From an uncultured Muribaculaceae bacterium (lineage in GTDB: Bacteria > Bacteroidota > Bacteroidia > Bacteroidales > Muribaculaceae): DNA of 35,432 nt. The stretch covers positions 1,187 to 36,618 of the forward strand of contig CAJUMI010000021.1 of NCBI GenBank assembly GCA_910587545.1. Direction: 5' to 3'. A program made the translations under genes and the position numbers. The notes below the pieces were generated by a model, which was not told the DNA's origin, did no database searches, and was given only the letters and a program-made list of their open reading frames with translations. Of the stretch, positions 24,694 through 34,087 are shown piece after piece. The first letter of the stretch is position 1. Each line of letters begins with the position of its first letter.

Positions 24694-26946
24694 TTAATGA
24701 ATTCTGGCCGCCTGCTGGACACCGTCGATCGTGCGCACTTTCTCACAGAGGGCACTCACGACCTCGGCATCGCCGACTCTTACCCACAGATCACATTCGA
24801 ATACTTCGTCGTGGGCCTCGATATTGAGTTTGCGTATGTCGATGGCGAGATGGGTCGATATCATCTGGATGAGTTCCTGAAGAATACCATGGCGGTCGAT
24901 GCCCTCGACATGAACGTGGGCAAGCGACTTTCCTGAGACACGCTCCCAGTGAGTGGCGACGATGCGAGATCCGAAGCCGGCCTTGAGGACCTGGGCGCGC
25001 GGACAGGTGAGTGCATGGACGACAACTTCGCCGTTGTCGTCGATGAAACCCATGACTTCGTCGCCCGGGATGGGGCAGCAACACTCGGCGATCTTGAAAT
25101 TGGAGCCGTTCTCGTCGTAGCGCAGTTCGTAGGTCTCTTTGGTGTTGATCTCCGGTTTCTTATCGTCGGCCACAGCTTCGGGCAGAGCCTTGGGCGAGGT
25201 CTTGCGGTTGAATTTAAGCAGCTTTGAGAACAATCCGCCGGACGATTGGGTGGCGACCTGCTTCTTGAGGCTCTTGACGAGGAAATCGCCGAGGACTATC
25301 TCCTGCTCGCCGATCTGATAGCAGAGCTCCTCGCGGTTGGGGACGTGGAACGTTCCGAGCATCTTACTGATCACGGCATTGTTGTCGGGCAGCCCGTGGA
25401 CCTCAAGCCATTCAGCCAGGATGTTGCGACCTTCGTTCACGGCAGGCTGACGACTGCGCCTTAGCGCCTGACGGAGCCGGGTCTTCGCTTTTGCTGTCGC
25501 AAGGAAAGATTCCCACTCGGGCTGGGGGTTCTGGGACTTGGATGTCAGCACCTCGACCTGATCGCCGCTACTGAGCTTGTGACTGAGCGGGACGAGCTTA
25601 TGGTTGACCTTGCCGGCGATGCAATGGATGCCGAGCTGACTGTGGAGTGCGAAGGCCACATCGAGAACCGTGGCTCCCGAGGGCAGAGTGAGCAATTCGC
25701 CTTTAGGCGTGAAAACAACGATCTCGGAAGCAAAGAGATTGAGTTTCAGCGTATCGAGAAAGTCAATCGCACTTGGCTCGGGATTGTCGAGAATATCTTT
25801 GATCGTGCGCAACCAGACATTCAGTTCCGACTCTTCGTCGCCTTCACCTATCTTGTATTTCCAGTGAGCCGCAAAACCTTTCTCGGCGATCTCGTCCATG
25901 CGGCGCGAACGGATCTGCACCTCAACCCAGTTGCCGTCAGGCCCCATCACAGTGAGATGAAGAGCCTGGTAGCCGTTGGCCTTTGGCACGGCTATCCAGT
26001 CGCGTGTGCGGTCAGGATGAAGTTTGTAAATATCGGTTATCGCTGAGTAGATGGCCCAGCAGATCGATTTTTCCTTTGACTGGTCGTCACACTCGAAGAC
26101 GATGCGCATCGCGTAGAGATCATAGACTTCCTTGAACGGCACGTGCTTTGTCTCCATCTTGTTCCAGATCGAATAGACGGACTTCAGACGCGCCTTAGCC
26201 TCATAGACAAGACCCATGCGGTCAAGTTTTTCTTTGATCGGGGTCGAAAAATCGCTGTAGACAGCCTGGCGTCGCGCCTCGCTCTCCCGGATCTGCTCGG
26301 AGATGCGCGCATAGGCCGCAGGGTGTTCATATTTGAAGCTGAGATCCTCGAGTTCGGTCTTGATCTCGAAAAGGCCGAGACGATGGGCAAGCGGAGCATA
26401 GATATAAAGTGTCTCTCCGGCAATCTTGTATTGCTTGTTGGGCGCCATCGAGCCAAGTGTGCGCATGTTGTGGAGCCGGTCGGCCATCTTTATGAGCACG
26501 ACACGTATATCCTCGCTCATTGTCAGCAAAAGTTTACGGAAATTCTCTGCCTGGAGCGACGCCTTGTCACCGAATATACCACCCGAAATCTTGGTAAGGC
26601 CTTCGACGAGCTGGGCTATCTTCTTGCCGAAGTGCTGCTCAATGTCCTCGACTGTATATTCAGTATCCTCGACTACGTCGTGGAGCAGAGCCGCGCAGAT
26701 CGAAGTCGAGCCGAGGCCGATCTCCAGACTGGCGATCTTGGCCACGGCGATCGGGTGAAGTATATAAGGCTCGCCCGAACGCCGGCGTATGCCCTTGTGT
26801 GCCTCCTTGGCAAAATGATAGGCACGCTCGATTATCTCGACTTTCTTGCGGTGGTTGCTTTTGAGATAGCCGTCGAGAACTTCGCGGAACGCTTCTTCTA
26901 TCATTCGATCCTCTTGTTCTGGGGTCATAGCCGGTTTCGATTCCAT
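24694..26946 (-). CDS. rel: Bifunctional (p)ppGpp synthetase/hydrolase, RelA/SpoT family
   Basis: A 750-residue long RSH protein that makes and degrades (p)ppGpp during starvation. The hydrolase HD domain is intact (His64 in YILHPIAV, HDVVED at 89-94, then MADRLHNMRTL), so hydrolysis is expected. The synthetase domain follows (about 225-385: PFKEVYDLYAMRI, ANGYQALHLTV, WVEVQIRS, GFAAHWKYK). Then come TGS (about 420-480, VFTPKGELLTLPSGATVLDV), a helical region with the cysteine-containing CCCPIPGDEV, and a C-terminal ACT domain (VEGIDRHGILQELIQMIS). The PFKE segment resembles the basic RxKD version of bifunctional enzymes. It is the first gene of the operon, with a matching promoter immediately upstream. 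Confidence 0.96.
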   Translation of the reverse strand: MESKPAMTPEQEDRMIEEAFREVLDGYLKSNHRKKVEIIERAYHFAKEAHKGIRRRSGEPYILHPIAVAKIASLEIGLGSTSICAALLHDVVEDTEYTVEDIEQHFGKKIAQLVEGLTKISGGIFGDKASLQAENFRKLLLTMSEDIRVVLIKMADRLHNMRTLGSMAPNKQYKIAGETLYIYAPLAHRLGLFEIKTELEDLSFKYEHPAAYARISEQIRESEARRQAVYSDFSTPIKEKLDRMGLVYEAKARLKSVYSIWNKMETKHVPFKEVYDLYAMRIVFECDDQSKEKSICWAIYSAITDIYKLHPDRTRDWIAVPKANGYQALHLTVMGPDGNWVEVQIRSRRMDEIAEKGFAAHWKYKIGEGDEESELNVWLRTIKDILDNPEPSAIDFLDTLKLNLFASEIVVFTPKGELLTLPSGATVLDVAFALHSQLGIHCIAGKVNHKLVPLSHKLSSGDQVEVLTSKSQNPQPEWESFLATAKAKTRLRQALRRSRQPAVNEGRNILAEWLEVHGLPDNNAVISKMLGTFHVPNREELCYQIGEQEIVLGDFLVKSLKKQVATQSSGGLFSKLLKFNRKTSPKALPEAVADDKKPEINTKETYELRYDENGSNFKIAECCCPIPGDEVMGFIDDNGEVVVHALTCPRAQVLKAGFGSRIVATHWERVSGKSLAHVHVEGIDRHGILQELIQMISTHLAIDIRKLNIEAHDEVFECDLWVRVGDAEVVSALCEKVRTIDGVQQAARIH

Positions 26947-26973
26947 TTCAGTACAGATTAATGCAATTAACTA

Positions 26974-27005
26974 CAAATTTATAACATCTGACTGAAAGCA
27001 CCAAA
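26974..27005 (-). promoter_or_regulatory. Promoter of the rel-pgpH-porW-porX operon
   Basis: On the minus strand, TTTG (27002-27005), a 20-bp spacer and TAAATTTG (26974-26981) give a perfect Bacteroidetes sigma-ABfr-type promoter. The expected start near 26968 leaves a leader of about 22 nt before the rel ATG at 26946. Confidence 0.75.
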
Positions 27006-27060
27006 AAAACTTGACATGACGCAGCCAAGCGGCCATGCAGCTGAACTGATCAGGACAATC

Positions 27061-27087
27061 AGGACGACAGGAAGCCTGAGGACGACA
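27061..27087. repeat. Short direct repeat in the rel/GH25 intergenic region
   Basis: AGGACGACA occurs at 27061-27069 and again at 27079-27087 (18-bp period), and a shorter relative, CAGGACAATC, lies just upstream at 27051-27060. It could be an operator or simple slippage; it lies upstream of both divergent promoters. Confidence 0.3.
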
Positions 27088-27139
27088 ATCGCCATTATGT
27101 TCCATCCAATATGGTCTCGCCCTGCAATGCTCAAATAAA

Positions 27140-27171
27140 TTTGGCATTACCCTCGCTTATTCGTACATTTG
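27140..27171 (+). promoter_or_regulatory. Promoter of the GH25 gene
   Basis: TTTG (27140-27143), a 20-bp spacer and TACATTTG (27164-27171) match the Bacteroidetes consensus perfectly. The start point would be near 27177, only about 4 nt before the ATG at 27181, so the mRNA may be almost leaderless. Confidence 0.65.
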
Positions 27172-27180
27172 CCATCACTT

Positions 27181-27933
27181 ATGAACCGCGCCCGACACAT
27201 AGCCATCGGCCTTATAGTCATAACAGCGGCAGCCATTTTCACGGTTGCCGTGATGCGTATATGTGCGACACGGCGTCCGCACGTGGAGCTTGAACGAGAC
27301 TTGTTTCCGGTCATGGGCATCGATCTGTCGGCTCATAACGGAGACGTGGAGTTTGACAAGGTCGCTGAGGCGGGAGTAAGTTTCGTGTTTCTGAAAGCAT
27401 CGGAAGGCACTACGTTCCGCGATCCTAAATTCAAGGAGAACTATGAAGCGGCGCGCAAGGCCGGTATCAGAACAGGAGCCTACCATTTCTTCAGATTTGA
27501 CGGTGACGGCTACGACCAGGGACGCAATTTCCTCGACGCAGTGGATTCGCTCGATCTCGACCTGCCGCTGGCGATAGATATCGAGGAATGGGGCAATCCC
27601 GAGAATTGCTCCACCGACAAAGTGGTCGAATCGATACGCGGCATGATATTCGCCCTCGAAGGATGCCGCCACAAAGTGATACTATACACGAACAAGCGCG
27701 GCTACGAGAGATTTGTGCGCGGACGGCTCGACGAGATGCCCGTATGGGTGTGCTCGTTCACAAATCCGCCCATCACGACTGACAACTGGACACTATGGCA
27801 ACACAGCCATGAAAGTCACATCGACGGGATCAAAGGCAAAGTGGATCTCAACACTTTCAACGGCGACAGCCTTTCGTGGGAAACCTGGCTCGACGCCGTC
27901 AACAACGAAAGACCTACGCGTCTGATGCAATAA
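27181..27933 (+). CDS. GH25-family lysozyme, membrane-anchored or secreted
   Basis: A 250-residue protein with an N-terminal membrane segment (residues 7-28, IAIGLIVITAAAIFTVAVM) and a GH25 (Chalaropsis-type) muramidase domain. The landmarks are MGIDLSAHNGDVEFD (Asp48), FVFLKASEGTTFRDPKF, GAYHFFRF and the catalytic Asp133/Glu135 in LAIDIEEW. The C-terminal WTLWQHSHESHIDGIKG block is the usual last strand. It cleaves peptidoglycan between MurNAc and GlcNAc. A TTG 12 bp upstream is also in frame, but the promoter position favours ATG 27181. It precedes porU by 46 bp and may be co-transcribed, which could reflect the need to open the wall for T9SS assembly; that link is inference. Confidence 0.9.
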   Translation: MNRARHIAIGLIVITAAAIFTVAVMRICATRRPHVELERDLFPVMGIDLSAHNGDVEFDKVAEAGVSFVFLKASEGTTFRDPKFKENYEAARKAGIRTGAYHFFRFDGDGYDQGRNFLDAVDSLDLDLPLAIDIEEWGNPENCSTDKVVESIRGMIFALEGCRHKVILYTNKRGYERFVRGRLDEMPVWVCSFTNPPITTDNWTLWQHSHESHIDGIKGKVDLNTFNGDSLSWETWLDAVNNERPTRLMQ

Positions 27934-27979
27934 ACCGCAGTCTTACACGTTAAAAAAGATACATCGATCACGAGTAATA

Positions 27980-30900
27980 ATGAACCTGCATAATCTCTTC
28001 CGACTCATCATATCATTGATAACAGTCTCGATAGCATTGTCAGCGGCGGCATTTGACCCGTCGCTCTACGCGACTGAATCAGTGCTTTCGTCAGGCCGCT
28101 GGGTGAAAATATCCGTCAAAGACAGCGGATTATACCGCATACCTGCGGCCACTCTGCGCCGATGGGGTTTCAACGACGCGTCATCAGTAAGAATCCACGG
28201 CTACGGCGGCCGCCGCATAGATGATGCCCTGACCGAGGTGAACTACACCGACGATCTGCCCGTGGTGAGTACGGCAGTATGCAACGACGGGTCAATAATT
28301 TTCTATGCCGTCGGGCCTCACACATGGGAAGGCAACGCCGTGATGAACCGTCGTTCAAACCCGTATTCGACCGTGGGCTACTACTATGTGACAGAGTCAG
28401 ACGCCGAAATTCCGGCTATAGCCACGACAGCCACTCCGGGAGCAAGCAATCCGGCTACAACGTTCACCGAACGTCTTCAGCACGAACAGGATCTGGTATC
28501 ACCCGGCGAAGGGGGACAGATGCTCGTCGGCGAGGATTTCAGGTTTACACCCACCCGCAAATTCAGATTTGATCTGCCGGATATTGTCGATTCGCTCACA
28601 TTCCGCACCTCATTTGTCGCCAAGACTATAGGCGCTCCGTCGCGCCTCAATTTCGCAGCCAACGGCAAAGACGTGACATACTCATCGTCTGACATAATAT
28701 CGTCGTCATCATCCGAAAGCGAAGTATACGGCTCCGAAGGCCGGAGCACCCATACGCTTAAAGGCATCTCCGGCCAGCTCGAACTGACGATCAGCCACAG
28801 CGCGTCGACTGTGATCTACGGAGCGTGGCTCAACTATATAGCGGTCAACTATGAACGCGCTATGAAACTGCCTTCGTCGGGAACGCTGGCGTTCAGATCG
28901 GGCAACAACACCGCCATGCGTCTTGCCGGTGCCGGCGATCGGACCCGCATATGGGATGTGACCGATCCTCAAAAAATAAAGGAAGTGGATTTCGCGCTCG
29001 AAGGCGGTGACGCCCTCTGGACTGCAACAAATTCGGGAACTCGCGAATATGTCGCCTGGACAGAGACGGCCACTCTTCCTTGCCCCACTCTTGTAGGGCA
29101 GGTGTCCAACCAAAACCTTCATGGTGACCGGACTGCCGACATGGTGATATTCACTCATCCGGCATGGCGTGCTCAGGCCGAACGCATAGCCGAGCTTCAC
29201 CGCGGCGCACCCGACAACATGAAGGTGATCGTGGCCGATGCCGAAGAGGTGTATAATGAGTTCAGTTCAGGTTCGGCCGATGTGGCGGGACTGAGAAAAT
29301 ATCTGAAGATGCTGTATGACTGCGGCAAGGGCGGCGACACAGAGTTGCGCTATGTGCTGCTGATGGGACGCATGACATACGACGAGCGCCATCTGACAGA
29401 AGGGGTCAGAGCGCTCGGCGCACCTACACTTCCGGCGTGGCAGCAGCGTGACGACCGCCTGTCGCTCAACGCGCAGCAAGGCTTCGCGACCGACGACTTC
29501 ATCGCCATGCTCGAAGACGGATCAGGACTTCGCCTCGGCGCCGACAAACTCAGTGTGGCTGTCGGCCGTCTGCCGGTGACAAGCGCATCGTCGGCAAAAA
29601 CCGTCACAGACAAGATTATCGACTACGCCCGCCGCTCTGCACCCGGAGCATGGAAAAACCGCGCCCTCCTGCTTGCCGACGACCTCGACGCCGGCATCCA
29701 CTACAAGCAGACCGAATGGCTGGCAAAGGGCATCAAACGCACCGACAACAATCCCTATATACTCGAAAAGGTGTATCTCCCGGCCTACAAAAAGTCAAAC
29801 GGCGTCTATCAGAGTGCGCGCGACAAGATGTTCCGCACGCTCAACGAGGGCGTGACGTGGTGGACCTTCGTAGGCCATGCGACAAATCATTCGTGGACGG
29901 GCGACGGCATGTTCACCTACTCCGACATCAACAGCCTCTATATGCGCAAGCTGCCGTTTGTCTATGCGGCGACCTGCAACTTCCTGCGCTGGGATTCCAA
30001 CACCGAAAGCGGCGGCGAAATAATGATGAACGAGAAAAACGGTGGCGTGATCGGCATGATCAGCGCGACCCGTCCGGTGTATATCACCTATAACGGTTAC
30101 CTCACCAACGCCATAGGCAAGGAAATCAGCCGCCGCGACAGCGAAGGCCGCCTTCCGACCGCCGGTGAGGCATACAGACGCGCGAAGAACAACATCAGAT
30201 CGATCGACGACAAGGGCATAGAGGGAAATGTGATCAACAACGACAACCGTCTGCGCTATGTGTTCATGGGCGATCCGGCTCTCAGACTCTCTACGCCCGA
30301 CAATCTGATATCGATCGAGACCGTCAGCGGCATCGCTGTCGACGGCCCTGACCAGATAATCATACCCGCGCGCGGCATGCCAGTCATCAAAGGCTCTGTG
30401 ACCGGACCTGACGGAACGATCGCATCCGACTTCAACGGCACACTGCTGCTCGACCTCTATGACGCCGACCGCTCGACAGTGCTCGAAGGCAGCGAATACA
30501 AGACGATGTTGCCCTTTGACGAACACGGTGACAAGCTATACTCCGGATCGTGCCGCGTGACCAACGGTCAATTCGAACTTACGGTAGCGATGCCTTCAGA
30601 CATCACCGACAATTTCCGCGAAGCCACCATCTCGATGTTTGCTTATTCAGACGACGGCATGACGGACGCGTCGGGACTCGACCGAAGCTGTCATGTCTAC
30701 GGCTACGACGAAGAGGCCGCCGAGGACAACGAGCCGCCGGTTATCGAGCTCCTCGCCATCAATCATCCGTCGTTCAGCGACGGAGACGAGGTCAACCCTG
30801 ATCCGATGGTGATCGCCACGATCAACGACAACGTAGGCATAAACCTTTCAATGGCCGGCATAGGACGCCAGATGTCGATAATGCTCGACGACAAACGGAG

Positions 30901-31390
30901 CTACAACGATGTGCCTTTCTATTTTACTCCGGCATCCGACGGTTCGCCCTCGGGCGACATCGCATATCCGCTCAAAGGTCTTACCGAGGGTCATCACACG
31001 ATACGCCTCAGGGTTTTCGACACCAACGGCAACTCGGCCTCGAAGACAATCGACTGCTTTGTGCGCCAGGGACTGTCGCCAACGATATTCGACGTATATA
31101 CCGATGCCAACCCAGCGACGACAGAGGCCAACTTCTATCTCGCGCACAATAGGCTTGAAAGCATGCTGACTGTCACGATATCGGTCTACAATCTACTCGG
31201 CCACATGCTGTGGTCGCAGACCTCGACAGGCCGGAGCGACATGTATATCTCGTCACCCGTTACATGGGATCTGACTGACGGGACAGGCAGACGTGTACCA
31301 CGCGGCATATATATCTACAGCGCCACCGTGACAGCCGACGGCGAGACATATTCGACGGCGTCGCGCAAGATCGCCGTAACGTCGCGCTGA
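27980..31390 (+). CDS. porU: PorU: type IX secretion system sortase
   Basis: A 1136-residue exported protein (signal peptide LFRLIISLITVSIALSAAAF). The N-terminal region contains WVKISVKDSGLYRIPAATL, the usual PorU opening. The central gingipain-like C25 domain carries the catalytic pair His633 (FVGHATNHSW) and Cys666 (YAATCNFLRWD). A C-terminal beta domain near 1040-1136 resembles a T9SS CTD (FYLAHNRLESMLTVTISVYN, then PRGIYIYSATV). PorU is the surface enzyme that removes CTD signals from T9SS cargo and attaches the protein to lipopolysaccharide. The length is close to that of the Porphyromonas protein (about 1,150 residues). It lies next to porV, its usual partner, 60 bp downstream. Confidence 0.95.
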   Translation: MNLHNLFRLIISLITVSIALSAAAFDPSLYATESVLSSGRWVKISVKDSGLYRIPAATLRRWGFNDASSVRIHGYGGRRIDDALTEVNYTDDLPVVSTAVCNDGSIIFYAVGPHTWEGNAVMNRRSNPYSTVGYYYVTESDAEIPAIATTATPGASNPATTFTERLQHEQDLVSPGEGGQMLVGEDFRFTPTRKFRFDLPDIVDSLTFRTSFVAKTIGAPSRLNFAANGKDVTYSSSDIISSSSSESEVYGSEGRSTHTLKGISGQLELTISHSASTVIYGAWLNYIAVNYERAMKLPSSGTLAFRSGNNTAMRLAGAGDRTRIWDVTDPQKIKEVDFALEGGDALWTATNSGTREYVAWTETATLPCPTLVGQVSNQNLHGDRTADMVIFTHPAWRAQAERIAELHRGAPDNMKVIVADAEEVYNEFSSGSADVAGLRKYLKMLYDCGKGGDTELRYVLLMGRMTYDERHLTEGVRALGAPTLPAWQQRDDRLSLNAQQGFATDDFIAMLEDGSGLRLGADKLSVAVGRLPVTSASSAKTVTDKIIDYARRSAPGAWKNRALLLADDLDAGIHYKQTEWLAKGIKRTDNNPYILEKVYLPAYKKSNGVYQSARDKMFRTLNEGVTWWTFVGHATNHSWTGDGMFTYSDINSLYMRKLPFVYAATCNFLRWDSNTESGGEIMMNEKNGGVIGMISATRPVYITYNGYLTNAIGKEISRRDSEGRLPTAGEAYRRAKNNIRSIDDKGIEGNVINNDNRLRYVFMGDPALRLSTPDNLISIETVSGIAVDGPDQIIIPARGMPVIKGSVTGPDGTIASDFNGTLLLDLYDADRSTVLEGSEYKTMLPFDEHGDKLYSGSCRVTNGQFELTVAMPSDITDNFREATISMFAYSDDGMTDASGLDRSCHVYGYDEEAAEDNEPPVIELLAINHPSFSDGDEVNPDPMVIATINDNVGINLSMAGIGRQMSIMLDDKRSYNDVPFYFTPASDGSPSGDIAYPLKGLTEGHHTIRLRVFDTNGNSASKTIDCFVRQGLSPTIFDVYTDANPATTEANFYLAHNRLESMLTVTISVYNLLGHMLWSQTSTGRSDMYISSPVTWDLTDGTGRRVPRGIYIYSATVTADGETYSTASRKIAVTSR

Positions 31391-31450
31391 CGCAATAATC
31401 AGACGTTTTATCAGTTATATTATTATCACAGGAATTTCACTTAGAAGCTC

Positions 31451-32656
31451 ATGAAACTTTCATTGCGCATACCAGCCATATCACTGCTTGTCGCCGCATT
31501 CTCTCTGACCGCGCGCGCCGAAGGCAACATAAAGAACGACGAGTTCAACCCTATCACCACCGGCGTGACCTCGCTCAGCATCGCCCCCGACGCCCGAGGC
31601 GCATCGATGGGCGATCTTGGCGCGGCTACCGATCCCGACGCCAACTCCCAATTCTGGAATCCGTCTAAATATGCCTTCGCCTACAGTCAGGCTGCAGTGT
31701 CGCTCAGCTACACACCGTGGTTGCGCAAGCTGGTCAACGACATCTTCCTCGCAAATCTCTCCGGCTACTGGAAAATAGGATCAAACGACAATCAGGCTGT
31801 CAGCGCCTCGTTGCGCTACTTTTCGCTTGGCGAAGTCCAGACCAATCCCACCGGCGGTGGCGGCCAGAGTCTCAACCCCTATGAAATGTCATTTGACGTT
31901 GGTTACTCACGCAAGCTGTCAGAGAAATTCTCGATGGGCGTGGTGTTCCGCTATATCTACTCCGATCTTGGCTTCTCGGATTCCTATGCAAGCGACCAGT
32001 CGACCGGCGCCTCGGCTTTCTCGGCCGACATCTCGGGCTACTATACCACCTACCCCATCATCGGACGCAACGAATGCCAATGGTCTTGGGGCTGGAATAT
32101 CTCCAACATCGGCTCGAAAGTATCCTATAACAACGGCGAGGATCCCGCCTTCCTGCCGACCAACCTGCGACTGGGCACAGCGTTTACATTCCCGCTCGCC
32201 GACTACCACAACCTGACCATAGGACTCGACGCCAACAAACTACTCGTGCCTGCCAAGCCCCGCGAAAGCGACTACGAAGACTCACCCGAGGGTCAGCGTG
32301 AATATCTCGACGCTCTCGAGGACTGGGAAAACATGTCGTCGTTCACAGGTATTTTCAAATCGTTCAACGACGCCCCGGGCGGCTTCAAAGAAGAACTTCG
32401 CGAGATATCGTGGTCACTCGGCGCCGAATACAGCTACAACAATCAGTTCTTCCTGCGCGCAGGATACTTCTACGAAAACGAATTCAAAGGCAACCGCAAA
32501 TATTTCTCGCTCGGCGCCGGTTTCTCGCTCAATGTCGTGCGTCTCGATGCATCCTACATGATCGCCGCCGCCCAGACATCGCCGCTCGACCAGACGCTGC
32601 GCTTCTCTCTGACGTTTGACATGGACGGTCTTAAAGACATGTTCGGACGCCGATAA
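31451..32656 (+). CDS. porV: PorV: type IX secretion system outer-membrane shuttle protein
   Basis: A 401-residue outer-membrane beta-barrel of the FadL-like PorV family. A signal peptide (IPAISLLVAAFSLTARA) is followed by the family start ITTGVTSLSIAPDARGASMGDLGAATDPDANS. Alternating amphipathic strands follow (for example FSMGVVFRYIYSDLGFSD), ending LRFSLTFDMDGLKDMFGRR. PorV binds the CTD of cargo leaving the SprA translocon and delivers it to PorU in the attachment complex. Its length and adjacency to porU are as expected. It is followed 26 bp later by ispF, an unrelated housekeeping gene that probably shares the transcript. Confidence 0.95.
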   Translation: MKLSLRIPAISLLVAAFSLTARAEGNIKNDEFNPITTGVTSLSIAPDARGASMGDLGAATDPDANSQFWNPSKYAFAYSQAAVSLSYTPWLRKLVNDIFLANLSGYWKIGSNDNQAVSASLRYFSLGEVQTNPTGGGGQSLNPYEMSFDVGYSRKLSEKFSMGVVFRYIYSDLGFSDSYASDQSTGASAFSADISGYYTTYPIIGRNECQWSWGWNISNIGSKVSYNNGEDPAFLPTNLRLGTAFTFPLADYHNLTIGLDANKLLVPAKPRESDYEDSPEGQREYLDALEDWENMSSFTGIFKSFNDAPGGFKEELREISWSLGAEYSYNNQFFLRAGYFYENEFKGNRKYFSLGAGFSLNVVRLDASYMIAAAQTSPLDQTLRFSLTFDMDGLKDMFGRR

Positions 32657-32682
32657 CATTCATCGCACACACCACCGGACAC

Positions 32683-33177
32683 ATGCAATCATTACCATTT
32701 GACATACGCACAGGCAACGGTTTCGACGTCCACCGTCTGGTCGCCGACAGGCCGTGCATAATCTGCGGCGTGACCATACCTTTTGACCGGGGACTGCTCG
32801 GCCACAGCGACGCCGACGTGGCGCTCCACGCGCTGTCAGACGCTCTGCTCGGCGCAGTGGCCATGCGCGACATCGGCTTCCACTTCCCCGACACCGATCA
32901 GCGCTGGAAAGGAGCCGACTCGAGAATGCTGCTGCGCGAAGTAGTGGAGATTGTCGCGGGAAAAGGCTATCGCCCGTCGAACGTCGACATCACCATCATA
33001 GCGCAGGCACCGAAGATGCTGCCTTACATCGAACAAATGCAGACCAATGTAGCCGCAGACCTTGGACTTCCCGACGACAGAGTATCGGTAAAAGCCACGA
33101 CTACAGAGCGTCTCGGCTTCACCGGGCGCGAAGAAGGCATAGCGGCGATGGCCACGGCCACAGTCGTCTCAATTTGA
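32683..33177 (+). CDS. ispF: 2-C-methyl-D-erythritol 2,4-cyclodiphosphate synthase
   Basis: A 164-residue MEP-pathway enzyme that converts CDP-ME 2-phosphate to MEcPP. The metal motif GNGFDVHRL (Asp15, His17), GHSDADVALHALSDALLGA, DIGFHFPDTD, and the C-terminal VSVKATTTERLGFTGREEGIAA are all intact. The active site forms in a trimer. The 3' end overlaps the convergent HAD gene by 9 bp. Its presence shows that this organism makes isoprenoids by the MEP route, as expected in Bacteroidales. Confidence 0.96.
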   Translation: MQSLPFDIRTGNGFDVHRLVADRPCIICGVTIPFDRGLLGHSDADVALHALSDALLGAVAMRDIGFHFPDTDQRWKGADSRMLLREVVEIVAGKGYRPSNVDITIIAQAPKMLPYIEQMQTNVAADLGLPDDRVSVKATTTERLGFTGREEGIAAMATATVVSI

Positions 33178-34002
33178 TTTTTCGAAATCCTCGCAGATAA
33201 ATCGGGCTACCGAATCGTCATAGTTCGGGCCTATGACCATGTCGGCAGCCGCCTTCACTTCATCGAAAGCGTTGTCGACCGCGACCGCATAGTCGGCGAC
33301 TTCCATCATCGGGAGATCGTTTAGATTGTCGCCGAATACAACCACCCTGTCGGCTCCGGTTCTCGTCTTAAGCGCGACAAGCGCCGAGGCTTTCGAGACC
33401 CCCGGGGCGAAAATCTCGAGATGGGCTTTGGTGCGGTCGAAAATATCATAATAACACGACACAGATAGGTCACTGCGGTTCCGAAGCTCTCCGGCAGCAG
33501 CGAAAATAGCCTCATGGTCACCCATGGCATACCACAGCACCGTGCGCCGGTCGTCAGGCACACTGCAATGCAGGCAGAAACGCTTTAGGCTGAGTCGGCA
33601 ACGGTCGTCATAGAACGCCTGCTCGAGATCGCTCAGCCGGTCGCCGTCGTGGTAGACATAAAGGAAACGATCGTTCTCCATCACATAGACAAAGGGATGC
33701 AGCCCGGCCTGACGGCACACTTCGGCCACATCGCGGCGCTCCCCGTCACTGATGAAGCGGACGCTGTCATAAGCCTCCTTAGACCTGTTCCAGAAAGCGA
33801 CACCGGTCATGACTATCGCCGGCGGCAGGGTAAACGTCGATGACAGCAGCGGCACTACAGTCGCGGCCGTGCGCGCCGTCGCCACAGTGATCAGCGCACC
33901 GCGACGGCTGAGATCGCTGATGATCTCCGCACTCGCGGCGCTCACACGGCTGTCGCGGCCGAGCAGCGTGCCGTCCATATCCGAAACATATAGAGTCTTC
34001 AT
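33169..34002 (-). CDS. Cof-type HAD-IIB phosphatase
   Basis: A 277-residue HAD hydrolase with motif I VSDMDGTLL (nucleophile Asp8, acid/base Asp10), motif II TVATAR, a type IIB cap (about 85-190), the lysine-bearing SKASAL, and motif IV VVVFGDNLNDLPMM. Members dephosphorylate small sugar or cofactor phosphates; the substrate cannot be read from sequence. It has no signal peptide. The gene lies downstream of the tRNA-Gln terminator, and I found no convincing promoter of its own. Its 3' end overlaps ispF by 9 bp on the other strand. Confidence 0.92.
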   Translation of the reverse strand: MKTLYVSDMDGTLLGRDSRVSAASAEIISDLSRRGALITVATARTAATVVPLLSSTFTLPPAIVMTGVAFWNRSKEAYDSVRFISDGERRDVAEVCRQAGLHPFVYVMENDRFLYVYHDGDRLSDLEQAFYDDRCRLSLKRFCLHCSVPDDRRTVLWYAMGDHEAIFAAAGELRNRSDLSVSCYYDIFDRTKAHLEIFAPGVSKASALVALKTRTGADRVVVFGDNLNDLPMMEVADYAVAVDNAFDEVKAAADMVIGPNYDDSVARFICEDFEKSN

Positions 34003-34039
34003 CTCTCTGACACTTCAAAAAAACAGAACAACCGAAAAC

Positions 34040-34078
34040 AAAAAAAGATCTCAAACAGCCGAGCGGGCGCCTGAAATC
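34040..34078 (-). terminator. Intrinsic terminator of the tRNA-Gln gene
   Basis: Read on the minus strand, bases 34078-34047 form an 11-bp stem (four G-U pairs) with a 10-nt loop, followed by seven U residues (complement of 34040-34046). It starts 10 bp after the tRNA 3' end and lies before the HAD gene. Confidence 0.6.
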
Positions 34079-34087
34079 TTCTTCAAG

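Noticed and set aside
26143..26961. Plus-strand open frame (272 codons) opposite rel
   Set aside because: It is antisense to conserved HD and synthetase motifs, shows no domain of its own and runs through the rel promoter side without a start signal.
27051..27087. The AGGACGACA repeats as a regulator-binding array
   Set aside because: Only two exact copies exist, with one degraded relative. That is too few to claim an operator, so they are listed only as a repeat.
29795..30526. Minus-strand open frame (243 codons) opposite porU
   Set aside because: It is antisense to the catalytic His/Cys region of porU, which is clearly the real gene.
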